Assembly: GCA_900551075.1 (NCBI GenBank)
Contig: URVB01000005.1
Span: 1-64,000 of the forward strand
Length of the DNA stretch: 64,000 nt
Direction: 5' to 3'
DNA from: an uncultured Blautia sp.
Lineage (GTDB): Bacteria; Bacillota; Clostridia; Lachnospirales; Lachnospiraceae
The notes under the pieces are model-generated. The model was not told the origin of the DNA and did no database searches. It saw nothing but the letters and a program-made list of their open reading frames with translations. Shown piece by piece: positions 1 through 8,842 of the stretch (positions are counted from its first letter, which is position 1; each line of letters starts with the position of its first letter). The translations under genes were made by a program, and so were the position numbers.

Positions 1-121
1 GTGTTTTATTCAGTTTTCAATGTGACATGGAAAGAAAAGGAGTTAATTTTATGCCAAAATTAGGGTTTTCAGACGGTCTGGGGGGGGATTCCTGGCGAAA
101 GCACAGGCTTTGAATCCGAAA

Positions 122-508
122 GGAATTGGAACAAACCGGGACATGGATCATTGTCCTCAGGATGTCTACACATTATATCAGCAGGACCGGGAAGTTCTTT
201 GCCTTTTGGTAAAAGAACGGCGGGACAGTGCCACTGCTTTTTAGTACAGGCGCTGTCTGCGCGAGAAACTGCCTATTGTGTTTTCGGAAACGGGGAACGC
301 ATCGGTCTCGGAACAGATCATTGACCAGTCGTATGATTCCATCGTTGATTTTTTTATCGGCTGGGCTGACAATTCGGCAGTTTCGCCGAATATGCTGCGC
401 CAGCTTTTCCGGGGCTTTGCAATAAACGGTATTTACCCTACGGTTCAGGATGTATTTCACATTTTCCCTGTTTTTGATGTATACTCGAAAGACTTTGATC
501 AGGAATAA
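122..508 (+). pseudogene. TetR-like regulator C-terminal remnant (decayed)
   Basis: One reading frame from about 122 to 508 gives a continuous helical sequence interrupted by a TAG at 242. It ends in a stretch (SEQIIDQSYDSIVDFF, then LRQLFRGFAING) that resembles the ligand-binding half of TetR/AcrR regulators. No helix-turn-helix and no convincing start are visible upstream. I read it as the tail of a decayed regulator. The family call rests on a loose pattern only. A minus-strand open frame over the same bases has no recognisable protein and is probably a shadow. Confidence 0.28.
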
Positions 509-579
509 CACTGCGGAAGCGGCCGTTGTCGTATAGGTTGTCTCTCCGCTGGGAAGAAATATCAGCAGGGCAAACATAG

Positions 580-634
580 AAAAGACGCTGCCGGGAACAG
601 ACATGTTTATCACCTTTACCGGCAGCGTCTTTTT
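580..634 (-). terminator. Intrinsic terminator after the GPH symporter gene
   Basis: A 15-bp perfect stem (AAAGACGCTGCCGG with its complement at 619-634) closes a 24-nt loop and has A/T-rich tails on both sides. It lies just downstream of the minus-strand transporter gene and could work in both directions. Confidence 0.6.
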
Positions 635-662
635 ATACTTAGAAACGTTTATTCAGAATTTC

Positions 663-2051
663 TCAATTTGCAGAAGCAGAGTTTCTTTCCGCCAAATCCG
701 CAGAGATCTTATCCATCGTCTTATTGTCCAGCTTATATTTGATAAGCGGGAGCAGCGAAATAAGAATAATCACTGCAGGCGCAATATTTACAATAGCATT
801 AATCGCTGTTGTTGTATAGGCGCTCTGATCCTGATTCGCCACATATCCAACTGCCACCAGCAAAGGAGCGCCGATCGCGCCGGTAATGGCGGAGGACAGC
901 TTTACGCCAAAGGACATCATAGAGAAAGCAAGACCGTCGTCGCGGATGCCAAGCTTCCAGTTACCATATTCCACACAGTCACATATGAAGGAATAGGTAA
1001 TGCTGCCCGCTGCTCCCAGGAATCCGATGATAAACGAGAGTACGATCACAACCAAAGTCGTAACTGGAGCAAAGAACAGAGCCACCATTGCTGTTGCAGA
1101 ACAGATGTTCATCCAGATAAAGACGGTTTTCTTTCCAAACTTTTTGGTAAGGAACGGCAGAGGTATGTTTCCGAGCATCTGCGAAAAGCTCATAAGCGAG
1201 AATACCACGGAAATCAGCATATAGCTCTTTGCCACATAGATCAGGTAGTAGCTTAAAAGAGCATATCTTCCGATGATCGCCACACAGGAAAGAAACGTTG
1301 TCAGAATGGAAATGCAAAGCTGGTCATTTTTCAGGATACCCTTAATGGATGTGCCCAGAGAAGCCTTTTTCTTCTCTCCGCCTGCAGCCTGAGGCTCGTC
1401 CACGGATACTTCACGACATTTCCATGCTGCAAACCAGATCATGGGCAGCGTTACAAGCGAAATGATGAGAGTTCCGAAGAAATAACCTCTTCCGTTGGCA
1501 ACTTCGTTGCCGCTGAAGTGAAGGATAATCGGCATAAGAACAGCCGCAACCGCAATCTGACCCAGCTGGTTCGCAATCTGCGCAATTGAGATGATGTTCA
1601 TCTTTTGCTGGGAATCATTGGTAAGACGGTTTACAAGTCCGTTTACCGCCACCTGTACTACGGTGTAGAACATACCGGCACCGATATAGCAGATACCACA
1701 TACAACCGCCTTCATGGTTCCCTCTAGCGGGAATACAGTAAAGGTCAGTACATTAAAGACTGCCAGGAACGGCGGTCCCACGATCAGCCAGGGACGGAAT
1801 TTTCCAAGTCTTGTATGGGTTCGGTCTTCGATAATACCCATCATCGGGTCGTTTGCCGCATCCCAGATACGTGCCAGCAGCATGATAATGGAAATAGCGC
1901 TTGCCGTCAGACCTACGATATCTGTATAGAACACCATTAAAAAGTTGTTGATCATATAAAAGCTGACGTTTGCGCCGGAGCTTCCGATCGAATAAGCCAC
2001 TGTTGACAGCATGCTCGCTTTATCATTACGTGTATTTGTTGAATTACTCAT
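663..2051 (-). CDS. GPH-family sugar:cation symporter (MFS fold)
   Basis: Membrane protein of 462 residues with about twelve hydrophobic helices. The segment DAANDPMMGIIEDRT followed by GKFRPW is the hallmark loop of glycoside-pentoside-hexuronide:cation symporters (MelB, XylP and YicJ relatives). It probably imports the sugar or glycoside handled by the adjacent hydrolase. The start at 2051 is chosen because AAGGAAAGGAAGGG precedes this ATG. A longer reading to 2135 would run through the ribosome-binding site. It is the last gene of the minus-strand arm (hydrolase, VOC protein, symporter). The exact substrate cannot be read from the sequence. A rhamnoside is inferred from RhaD nearby. Confidence 0.85.
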   Translation of the reverse strand: MSNSTNTRNDKASMLSTVAYSIGSSGANVSFYMINNFLMVFYTDIVGLTASAISIIMLLARIWDAANDPMMGIIEDRTHTRLGKFRPWLIVGPPFLAVFNVLTFTVFPLEGTMKAVVCGICYIGAGMFYTVVQVAVNGLVNRLTNDSQQKMNIISIAQIANQLGQIAVAAVLMPIILHFSGNEVANGRGYFFGTLIISLVTLPMIWFAAWKCREVSVDEPQAAGGEKKKASLGTSIKGILKNDQLCISILTTFLSCVAIIGRYALLSYYLIYVAKSYMLISVVFSLMSFSQMLGNIPLPFLTKKFGKKTVFIWMNICSATAMVALFFAPVTTLVVIVLSFIIGFLGAAGSITYSFICDCVEYGNWKLGIRDDGLAFSMMSFGVKLSSAITGAIGAPLLVAVGYVANQDQSAYTTTAINAIVNIAPAVIILISLLPLIKYKLDNKTMDKISADLAERNSASAN

Positions 2052-2076
2052 TTTTTCCCTTCCTTTCCTTAGGTAC

Positions 2077-2523
2077 TTATTCAGGAGAATTTCCGATCTC
2101 CAGAAGGATTCCTGCTTCTTCCTCCAGATCCGCATAAGCTACGATCGGGGTTCCGTTGGGGAATTTTGTTTCCAGCCGCGGTTTTCTCCCGGAAACCCGT
2201 TCCGTCATGGCAACCACATCCGTATATTTTTCCTTTGTTTTCAGAATCACATGATGAATGCCCGGCCCTTTTTTATTCAGATGCTCCATGTAGATCGAGG
2301 GACCCGTAGGCTCGATCAGTTCAATTTCGTAAGAAGATCCGCGGTAAATTGCCGTTTTCATAGGAAGACCGGAACCAACCTTGCCGTTCACAATCTTGTC
2401 CTGAAAGAATTCACCGTCTCCATACTCAAAGGGTTCGTATCCCAGCTCCTTTTCGTAGATGGCAACCGCTTTTTCCAGATTCCGAACCACGATACCCAGA
2501 TGGAAAATTTCATTAAATTTCAT
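2077..2523 (-). CDS. VOC-superfamily (glyoxalase/dioxygenase-like) protein
   Basis: Protein of 148 residues with the paired beta-alpha-beta-beta-beta modules of the vicinal oxygen chelate fold. The first module begins IFHLGIVVRNLEKA and the second contains GIHHVILKTK; the protein ends EAGILLEIG. Possible metal ligands are the His of HLGIVV, the His of GIHHV and the closing Glu of LLEIG. The start at 2523 has a GAGGAGGG site and overlaps the 3' end of the hydrolase gene by 11 bases, so translation is probably coupled. VOC proteins in sugar loci are often epimerase- or isomerase-like, but the reaction is not evident here. Confidence 0.75.
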   Translation of the reverse strand: MKFNEIFHLGIVVRNLEKAVAIYEKELGYEPFEYGDGEFFQDKIVNGKVGSGLPMKTAIYRGSSYEIELIEPTGPSIYMEHLNKKGPGIHHVILKTKEKYTDVVAMTERVSGRKPRLETKFPNGTPIVAYADLEEEAGILLEIGNSPE

Positions 2524-5140
2524 GTTCTTCCCTCCTCCGCACATTCTTACAAAGCGTAACGCCAATCTCCCCAAACATTCCGGTGGGTTCAATGACCGTC
2601 CGTTCCCTTCCGAAAATGCCCGGTTTTGTATTTGCATTGCGCAGCGCCGTGGAAGCAACCGAGATCTCGATTTCATTTCTGCCATTCTTTAAGGCACCCG
2701 AAATATCCAGGCTGTATGGCGGTGTGATCCTGAATCCAGCCACGACGCCATTCACCGTTACCGTCATATTTTCATAAACATATTGTGCGGAGAACAGGGC
2801 CTTTTTCGGTAATTCTTGAATATCGAAGGAAGTCCGGTAAATCATAACCCCTGAAAAATCTCTGTAGATGGAGGAAACTGCTGCCGGGGTGAAATCAGAC
2901 ACCGTCCTGTCCTCCGGATTGCCGATCTCTTTCAGCGTCAGTTCAAAGGAAGTAAGAGGAATCGTCTCATAAGCTTCCCCTTTCTGCTCTTTCTCCGCCG
3001 TTTCCGGATCGCTGACCAGAATGACCGATCCATAGGGATCCAATTCAAGTAAAAACCTACCGTCCGCCACATTTGCCTCGACTGTTTTTTTCGTCATAGC
3101 GTCATACAATCCATAGCGGCGTCCTGCCGGAACATGCACACTGACCTCAACTTTTTGAGACAAGGAAACGTTCATAAGCATCCAGTAATCTTTTCCATTC
3201 TTTATGTAATGGTACTGATGCAGATTGGGATTAGCTGTTGCCGGATATACGCTGTCACGGATGCCCATACCTGCGAGCTTTGCAGAAAGCTCTTTAAGCG
3301 CCACACACTCTCTCCCGAATACGGCCGCAGCAAGAAGTTCCTGCGGATTCTCCGCGTCTCCCGCGATACCAATCGGAAGATTGTTGACAAAGATCACCGG
3401 AAGCGCCGAATGTTCTGCAATAAAATGCGCTGCTTCTGCCGCAAGAAACTCACATTCCGGAACAATCAGCACCTGCATTTCTCTGTGATTGACAATCAGC
3501 TTTCCATCCTGCTCCTCACATCCGTAATAATCCGGATCTGCGAAGACATCTGCCGGAAGAATGGTAAAATCAAGCTGATGCTGCATCAGCTCCTTACCCA
3601 CTGCCGAACCGCGCATGGTCTTACCGGCCCAGTCTGCTTCCGCTTCAAAGAGCACAGCCGCCTGCGAAACAGAAGCGCCGCCGGAAAACAGCGTACAGAT
3701 CCTGTCCGTATATTTCATAAGTTTACAGAAATACGGGAACTGGGGGTTATTTCCCCTGGCATAAAAATGCGGAGGACAATCCACGTCCGGATAATCCTGC
3801 ATGGAAAAAGCATGCGGAACAAAATAGTTCACACCCTGACTCACCAGATAGTCCACCAGCCATTTCATATCCCGGACACCAAGTCGCCACCCGTATGCAC
3901 CAAAATTCTCACACATGGTCCGACCCTTTTTCGCAGGATCGATAGCTGCCGCAGAGCTTCCAAGCTTTCCAAGCTCATAATGATAAAATTCCGGTTCCAG
4001 ATCCTGAAAGCCGGTATGTCTGGTACCCACATCGTTTCCCGGCATGAGCTGATATCCGATATTGTCGATACCGGCCATATCCTGTCCCTTCATGGCGCGG
4101 AAATAATGTCCGATGCCAGCTCCCAGCCGCATATATCCACAGTTATCTTCCACAATATGACCGATATATTCCACATTGTGCTTTCTGCACCAGTCACCCA
4201 GTTGAGAAGTAAAATTTTTCCCGTAAAGTGTGCTGACCACATCCATATAGGTACTGCGGATTCTTCTGTGTGCACCGGACTGCTCATCCGAATACAGAAG
4301 CGTGATATCCTTATAAAAATCCTTCCCGTATCTGGAAACCATGGTCTCTTCCATTTCTTTTCCCCAGGGAAGCGGCATCTTAAGGCCAAGGTAACTGAAT
4401 TCATCGTAGGTATCCGTATTATAGAGGCCCGGTTCGTCCGAGAAAAATCCGGCGATCACCGTTCCGAACAGATTCCTGTACCGATCATAATGTTTTTCAT
4501 ATACCTCGTCAATCAGCACCCTTACAGAATCTGCTTCTATGTAATTGATGTATTCCGTTTTCGGACCGATTCCAGTAGTAGCAAAATTTACGTTGATCCT
4601 CCAGACGCCCTCCGGGATATCTGCGGTAAGGCAACCGGCCTTCACATGATCCGTCAGATCAAGCACCTCGCCCTGAATCGTATCGTTTTCATACAGTCTT
4701 GTGGCTGTAACCGACATAAGGCGCGTTTCCTCCATAAGAGGAGTTACCACAGGCTTCCCAAAATCCATCCAGGTAAACTGCTTTGTAAGCAAAAGCTCCA
4801 CGTCTACCTGCACCTGAGGGACAGGACCCGTCACATCTACGAAATTGGTATACAGCCATCGTCTTGCCTTTTCCGGATGTTTTTTCATCCCGTCGTTCGC
4901 CATACCTGTTGGAAAATGCGCGTCATCCAGAATCCAGATCTGCATGTCTCTTTTTCTTGCCTCTTCTATAATAATGTCAACGTCATGCCACCAGCCTTCG
5001 CCCGCATAATCCGGATGCGGTCTGGATTCCAGACATACGGCACGAATCCCGGCTTCGTAAATCTTTTCCATTTCCATACGGAGCACCTCCGGTGCCTCTC
5101 CGCGCATCCACAGGAACGGAAAAATATGATTGTCTTTCAT
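2513..5140 (-). CDS. Large glycoside hydrolase, GH106 (alpha-L-rhamnosidase)-like
   Basis: Cytoplasmic enzyme of 875 residues without a signal peptide. The N-terminal part looks like a TIM barrel: MEKIYEAGIRAVCLESRPHP, then DIIIEEARKRDMQIWILDD, is the pattern of GH106-like barrels. FFSDEPG (about residues 235-241) supplies a plausible catalytic acid. The last 200 residues (from about 700) look like a galactose-binding, GH2-type sugar-binding beta-sandwich. It is the first gene of the minus-strand arm, divergent from the AraC regulator. With RhaD encoded at 7468 it probably releases rhamnose or a similar deoxysugar from an imported glycoside. The family is recognised by pattern, so the GH number is tentative. 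Confidence 0.68.
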   Translation of the reverse strand: MKDNHIFPFLWMRGEAPEVLRMEMEKIYEAGIRAVCLESRPHPDYAGEGWWHDVDIIIEEARKRDMQIWILDDAHFPTGMANDGMKKHPEKARRWLYTNFVDVTGPVPQVQVDVELLLTKQFTWMDFGKPVVTPLMEETRLMSVTATRLYENDTIQGEVLDLTDHVKAGCLTADIPEGVWRINVNFATTGIGPKTEYINYIEADSVRVLIDEVYEKHYDRYRNLFGTVIAGFFSDEPGLYNTDTYDEFSYLGLKMPLPWGKEMEETMVSRYGKDFYKDITLLYSDEQSGAHRRIRSTYMDVVSTLYGKNFTSQLGDWCRKHNVEYIGHIVEDNCGYMRLGAGIGHYFRAMKGQDMAGIDNIGYQLMPGNDVGTRHTGFQDLEPEFYHYELGKLGSSAAAIDPAKKGRTMCENFGAYGWRLGVRDMKWLVDYLVSQGVNYFVPHAFSMQDYPDVDCPPHFYARGNNPQFPYFCKLMKYTDRICTLFSGGASVSQAAVLFEAEADWAGKTMRGSAVGKELMQHQLDFTILPADVFADPDYYGCEEQDGKLIVNHREMQVLIVPECEFLAAEAAHFIAEHSALPVIFVNNLPIGIAGDAENPQELLAAAVFGRECVALKELSAKLAGMGIRDSVYPATANPNLHQYHYIKNGKDYWMLMNVSLSQKVEVSVHVPAGRRYGLYDAMTKKTVEANVADGRFLLELDPYGSVILVSDPETAEKEQKGEAYETIPLTSFELTLKEIGNPEDRTVSDFTPAAVSSIYRDFSGVMIYRTSFDIQELPKKALFSAQYVYENMTVTVNGVVAGFRITPPYSLDISGALKNGRNEIEISVASTALRNANTKPGIFGRERTVIEPTGMFGEIGVTLCKNVRRREEHEI

Positions 5141-5282
5141 ATATCCTCATATCCTTTCTTGCTTTTTCTACAGATTACACAGAATATGGAAAAATGTATT
5201 GTAGATATCTCACTTTTAATATAGTAAATATTTGACATTCATATTCTTCCATGGTACTCTATATAAAAAGGAGGTACTTCCG

Positions 5283-6368
5283 GTGAGAAAAGAAAATATT
5301 TACAATCGTCCGTTTGATGAAAGCGAACAGATTTTTAAAAAAGCCTGGCAGAACGGCGACAAAAACAACTGGAATATGCCAATGACTTTTTCACAATATG
5401 AAAAGGGAATTCAGGAAGGCCGCCTTGTTATAGCGCCCCACTCCGATATGTATAAGGATAAGACCATCGACCACCGCGGTGTCACCAACATGGATATGGA
5501 ACGCGATTTTAACGCCGGGATCGTACTTCATCACCGATACAGTTATCCGGTACTCCATAACCATACCTATGTGGAAATTGTCTATGTGGCGGCCGGCCAC
5601 TGCGTAAACCATTTTAAGGATTCCTCCTTTGAAATGAAGCAGGGCGATATCTGCATCCTTTCTCCCAACTCCCTCCATGCAGTTTCGTGCACCAATGATG
5701 AAAGCTGTATCATCAACCTTATCGTAAGCCTTAAATTTTTTGATCAGAAGTTTCTGGATATCCTGAAGGGCGGAAAACTTGTGGCCGGATTTCTGAACGA
5801 TATCCTGTATAAAAGAGCTTCCAGCCCCTATATCCTGTTCCATACCGGTCAGGATCCCTGGCTTATGGAGCTTGTGTCCCGGCTTCTGACCGAAGAGCTG
5901 CAGAAGCCCTATGCCTATGATTACTCTATCGGTCTTTTAGCCAGCGAATTCCTTCTGCACATCTCCAGAGAATACGAAATGATGGCCATTGTCCCCAACA
6001 TACAAAACGACACACAAAACGAACTCCTTGTGGCGATCCTGGGTTATATGAGCGTCAATTATAACCGCACCACTCTGGCCGAGACTGCAAGATTCTTCGG
6101 CTACTCCACCGCCTACCTGAGTCGTCTCATCAGGAAAAACACAGGAAAGAACTATAATCAGCTCATCACCGAACTGCAGATGGAAAAGGCGACCGAGCTC
6201 CTCCGGTCTTCAAAGGACATAAGCCTGACAGACATCGCTCTGGAGATCGGCTGCTTTGACCTGAGCCATTTTAATAAGAAGTTCAAAGCCATATACGGCG
6301 TAACGCCCCGGGGATATCTTACTGAACCTCAGAAAAACCAGAATCGCCCGGAGAACAGATTCTGTTAA
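5283..6368 (+). CDS. AraC-family transcriptional regulator with cupin sensor domain
   Basis: Protein of 361 residues. An N-terminal cupin (VLHNHTYVEIVYVAAG, then GDICILSPNSLHAV, about residues 80-140) should bind the inducer. The C-terminal AraC double helix-turn-helix spans about residues 250-345 (ETARFFGYSTAYLSRLIRK, then ALEIGCFDLSHFNKKFK, then YGVTPRGY). GTG at 5283 is preferred because AAGGAGGT lies 6 bases upstream. It sits between the two arms of the sugar locus and is likely their activator. A TTGACA at 5232 with TACTCT 17 bases later is a possible promoter. Confidence 0.85.
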   Translation: MRKENIYNRPFDESEQIFKKAWQNGDKNNWNMPMTFSQYEKGIQEGRLVIAPHSDMYKDKTIDHRGVTNMDMERDFNAGIVLHHRYSYPVLHNHTYVEIVYVAAGHCVNHFKDSSFEMKQGDICILSPNSLHAVSCTNDESCIINLIVSLKFFDQKFLDILKGGKLVAGFLNDILYKRASSPYILFHTGQDPWLMELVSRLLTEELQKPYAYDYSIGLLASEFLLHISREYEMMAIVPNIQNDTQNELLVAILGYMSVNYNRTTLAETARFFGYSTAYLSRLIRKNTGKNYNQLITELQMEKATELLRSSKDISLTDIALEIGCFDLSHFNKKFKAIYGVTPRGYLTEPQKNQNRPENRFC

Positions 6369-6378
6369 TGTCATAAAT

Positions 6379-6433
6379 ATACAAGTGTCTCTGCATAATT
6401 ATACAAGAATTCCTGTCTCTGTACTTTTATAAT
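6379..6433 (+). promoter_or_regulatory. Candidate AraC operator direct repeats and promoter upstream of the AKR-rhaD pair
   Basis: ATACAAG occurs at 6379 and again at 6401, 22 bases (two helical turns) apart, and each copy is followed within a few bases by TGTCTCTG or TCTCTG. A perfect TATAAT lies at 6428-6433. Tandem direct repeats just upstream of a promoter are how AraC proteins usually bind. That the neighbouring AraC protein binds here is inference. Confidence 0.45.
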
Positions 6434-6485
6434 AACGGTAAATAAATGACATTGATTTTTACTATTATAAAGGAGGATGGACACA

Positions 6486-7457
6486 ATGAAAATTCAGGGT
6501 CTGGAGAAAGAACTTGCGCCGATCATGATCGGTACTTCATCAGCGCTTTTTACCGATGAAACAACGCCCTGGATCCCCACAAATCTTACAAAGGAAGAGC
6601 AGTTCGCTGTTGTTGATGAACTGTGGGATATGGGGCTCCATTGCTTTGACTGCGCCGCCGGTTATGGCGAAAAGATGCTTGGCGAATATCTGGACAGCAG
6701 GAACAGGACACAGGAGGCTGTTATCCTGACAAAAGGCTGCCATCAGAACTTTTACAGGAAACGAGTTACCTCTTTCGATCTTTTAAGTGATTTTCATGAT
6801 TCCCTTGCAAAGCTTCACCGCAATTATATCGATATCTATATGCTTCACCGCGACGACGAAACTGTGCCGGTGAGCGATATCATCCCCACGCTGGACAAGT
6901 TGAAAAAAGAGGGAAAGATCGGCATTTATGGCGCGTCAAACTGGACTATGGCCCGTTTTAAGGAAGCAAATGCCTTTGCACAGGAAAACGGTTTTGAACC
7001 CTTCCGCGCCATAAGCCTGCACTACAGCCTTGCCCACCAGATCAATGATCCCTGGGGCGGCGGTGTTTCCCTGACCGGTCCCGAGCATAACGATGACCGA
7101 AAGTGGCTGATTGAGAACAAAATTCCCGTCTTTGCCTATTCTTCCATGTCCTGCGGTTTTATCTCCGGAATGTTTCGCAGCGATGATAAGGAAGGTGCAA
7201 AAAAGATGCTGACGCCTCCCGGATTTAAGGGCTATTATGCGGATGAAAACTTTGAACGTCTTGCCAGAGCTGAACAACTGGCCGAAAAATACGGCGTGAC
7301 CGTGGCGCAGATCTCCATGGTCTGGCTGTTTAATCAGAAGCTTCAGGTCATCCCGCTCCAGGGCGGAGAAAATGCCGAAATGTACCGGCAGACACTGGAG
7401 GTGTCCCGCCAAATCCTTACCGCCCACGAAATAAAATGGTTAAATCTGGAACGCTGA
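6486..7457 (+). CDS. Aldo/keto reductase
   Basis: NAD(P)H-dependent oxidoreductase of 323 residues with the complete AKR tetrad: Asp in FDCAAGYGE, Tyr in the same motif, Lys in ILTKGC and His in YMLHRDD. KIGIYGASNW and the late QVIPLQGG follow the usual barrel layout. ATG at 6486 is chosen because AAGGAGG ends 9 bases before it. An ATG at 6477 touches that site. The rhaD ribosome-binding site overlaps this stop codon, so the two genes are coupled. It may reduce an aldehyde such as lactaldehyde made by the aldolase, or act on the sugar. Substrate unknown. Confidence 0.85.
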   Translation: MKIQGLEKELAPIMIGTSSALFTDETTPWIPTNLTKEEQFAVVDELWDMGLHCFDCAAGYGEKMLGEYLDSRNRTQEAVILTKGCHQNFYRKRVTSFDLLSDFHDSLAKLHRNYIDIYMLHRDDETVPVSDIIPTLDKLKKEGKIGIYGASNWTMARFKEANAFAQENGFEPFRAISLHYSLAHQINDPWGGGVSLTGPEHNDDRKWLIENKIPVFAYSSMSCGFISGMFRSDDKEGAKKMLTPPGFKGYYADENFERLARAEQLAEKYGVTVAQISMVWLFNQKLQVIPLQGGENAEMYRQTLEVSRQILTAHEIKWLNLER

Positions 7458-7467
7458 GGTGACAAGA

Positions 7468-8295
7468 ATGAAAATAATGGATACAAAATTTGTACGCGGA
7501 TTCATAAAAATGGCAGACGACGGTTTCCATCAGGGATGGCATGAACGAAACGGCGGTAATCTTTCCTACCGTCTGAAGGCAGAAGAAGTGGATGAAATCC
7601 GCTCCCGTTTAAGCGACCACGGCGAATGGCAGCCCATAGGTACCTCTGTACCGGGACTTGCCGGGGAATTCTTTCTCGTGACCGGAAGCGGAAAATATTT
7701 TCGAAACATCATCGTAGATCCGGAGGCCTGCATTACAATCATTGAACTGGACGACAAGGGTGAAAATTACCGGATTCGCTGGGGGCTTGTGGAAGGCGGC
7801 CGTCCCACCAGCGAACTCCCCGCTCATCTTATGAACCACGAAGTCAAAAAACGGGTAACCGGCGGTAAACACCGGGTGATCTATCATGCGCATACCACCA
7901 ACATTATCGCCCTGACCTTTATTCTTCCTCTGGAAGATAAGATCTTTACACGGGAACTGTGGGAGTCCGCCACCGAGTGCCCGGTGGTGTTCCCGGATGG
8001 CGTAGGCGTTGTTTCCTGGATGGTACCCGGCGGCCGGGAGATTGCAGTGGTAACCAGCCGGCTGATGGAAAAATATGATGTTGCCGTATGGGCGCATCAT
8101 GGAATGTTCTGCTCCGGTGAAGACTTTGACCTTACCTTCGGCCTGATGCACACGGTAGAAAAATCCGCCGAAATTCTGATCAAAGTATACTCTGTCCGCC
8201 CGCAGAAGCTGCAGACTATCACAGCAGATAATCTCCGCAAAGTTGCAGAAGGCTTCCACGTAACTTTACCGGAAGAATTCCTTTATGAAAAATAA
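7468..8295 (+). CDS. rhaD: Rhamnulose-1-phosphate aldolase
   Basis: Class II zinc aldolase of 275 residues that splits L-rhamnulose-1-phosphate into DHAP and L-lactaldehyde. It matches Escherichia coli RhaD along its length: GWHERNGGNLSYRL, FLVTGSGKYFRN, PTSELPAH with the catalytic Glu, YHAHTTNIIALT and WAHHG with three zinc-binding His, CPVVFPDGVG and TVEKSAEILIKVYS. The start at 7468 has GAGGTG 6 bases upstream, overlapping the preceding stop. Rhamnose isomerase and rhamnulokinase genes are not in this window. This is the strongest evidence that the surrounding locus concerns a rhamnose-type sugar. Confidence 0.92.
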   Translation: MKIMDTKFVRGFIKMADDGFHQGWHERNGGNLSYRLKAEEVDEIRSRLSDHGEWQPIGTSVPGLAGEFFLVTGSGKYFRNIIVDPEACITIIELDDKGENYRIRWGLVEGGRPTSELPAHLMNHEVKKRVTGGKHRVIYHAHTTNIIALTFILPLEDKIFTRELWESATECPVVFPDGVGVVSWMVPGGREIAVVTSRLMEKYDVAVWAHHGMFCSGEDFDLTFGLMHTVEKSAEILIKVYSVRPQKLQTITADNLRKVAEGFHVTLPEEFLYEK

Positions 8296-8362
8296 AATCC
8301 AGGGAGGCAGAGCGCCGGGATGATCGCGGAAAGCACAAAAATCAACTTCACGATCCGCCGGT

Positions 8363-8390
8363 GAAAAAACGCTGCCGGGATCAACCCGGC
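8363..8390 (-). terminator. Hairpin terminator, minus strand
   Basis: GCCGGG-ATCAA-CCCGGC at 8374-8390. Read on the minus strand it is followed after four bases by a T-run (GTTTTTTC), as expected at the end of the MATE remnant. Confidence 0.5.
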
Positions 8391-8398
8391 AAAATATC

Positions 8399-8437
8399 AG
8401 GCGGCAGATCTGTTTAATAAGACGCCGCCTGCGCTTT
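8399..8437 (+). terminator. Hairpin at the convergent rhaD/MATE junction
   Basis: AGGCGGC at 8399-8405 pairs with GCCGCCT at 8424-8430, followed by GCGCTTTT. It probably ends transcription of the AKR-rhaD arm. The T-run is short. Confidence 0.4.
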
Positions 8438-8765
8438 TACGCCCTCCACTCCTGCGGATGCGCTCCTGGATTTTCCATATAATATAAGACAAACTACCGT
8501 CAGGATTGCTTCGACAATCGGCTGCGCGGCAATTACGCCATGCAGTCCCCAGAAATGGTTTAACAGGATCACCGCCGGGATAAACAATGCGGCATTGCGC
8601 GGTATGGTGATCAGAAGTGACTGAACAGCCTTTCCCAGTGCCTGAAAGTAACTTGTGACCATGTCGATTACACCAAGCAGCGGAGCGGATAAGCAAAGCA
8701 CCTTTAAGAAATACCCCGCCTGTTGAATCAGTACCTGCAGGAAATACTTTCGGACAAATTTCGAA
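8414..8765 (-). pseudogene. MATE-family efflux transporter, C-terminal remnant
   Basis: The last ~115 residues (SKFVRKYFLQVLIQ, LSAPLLGVIDMVTSYFQALGKA, GLHGVIAAQPIVEAIL) follow the C-terminal helices of MATE drug/sodium antiporters. The frame is cut by the insertion element at about 8760. After removing the element the frame continues only about three codons into the right flank before a TAG, and no upstream MATE helices are found there. So the 5' part was already lost or was deleted with the insertion. The ORF reading on to 8881 uses IS sequence for its start and is not meaningful. Confidence 0.7.
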
Positions 8766-8782
8766 CTGTTGACAAACCCCTT
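8760..8782 (+). repeat. IS left terminal inverted repeat
   Basis: Begins TTCGAACTGTTGACAAAC and is the exact reverse complement of 10299-10321. Confidence 0.85.
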
Positions 8783-8842
8783 GCCAAAAAGATTTACATA
8801 TAGGAAAATATATATGTAGATTAATTCATGGGGTGATACATT

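Noticed and set aside
603..1256. 217-codon plus-strand frame opposite the GPH symporter
   Set aside because: Antisense to a membrane-protein gene. The translation is low-complexity Arg/His/Cys without motifs.
3134..5224. A 696-codon open frame on the plus strand opposite the glycoside hydrolase
   Set aside because: It is exactly antisense to a clear hydrolase gene. Its translation is rich in His, Cys, Arg and Ile with no recognisable domain and no ribosome-binding site, so it is a codon-bias shadow.
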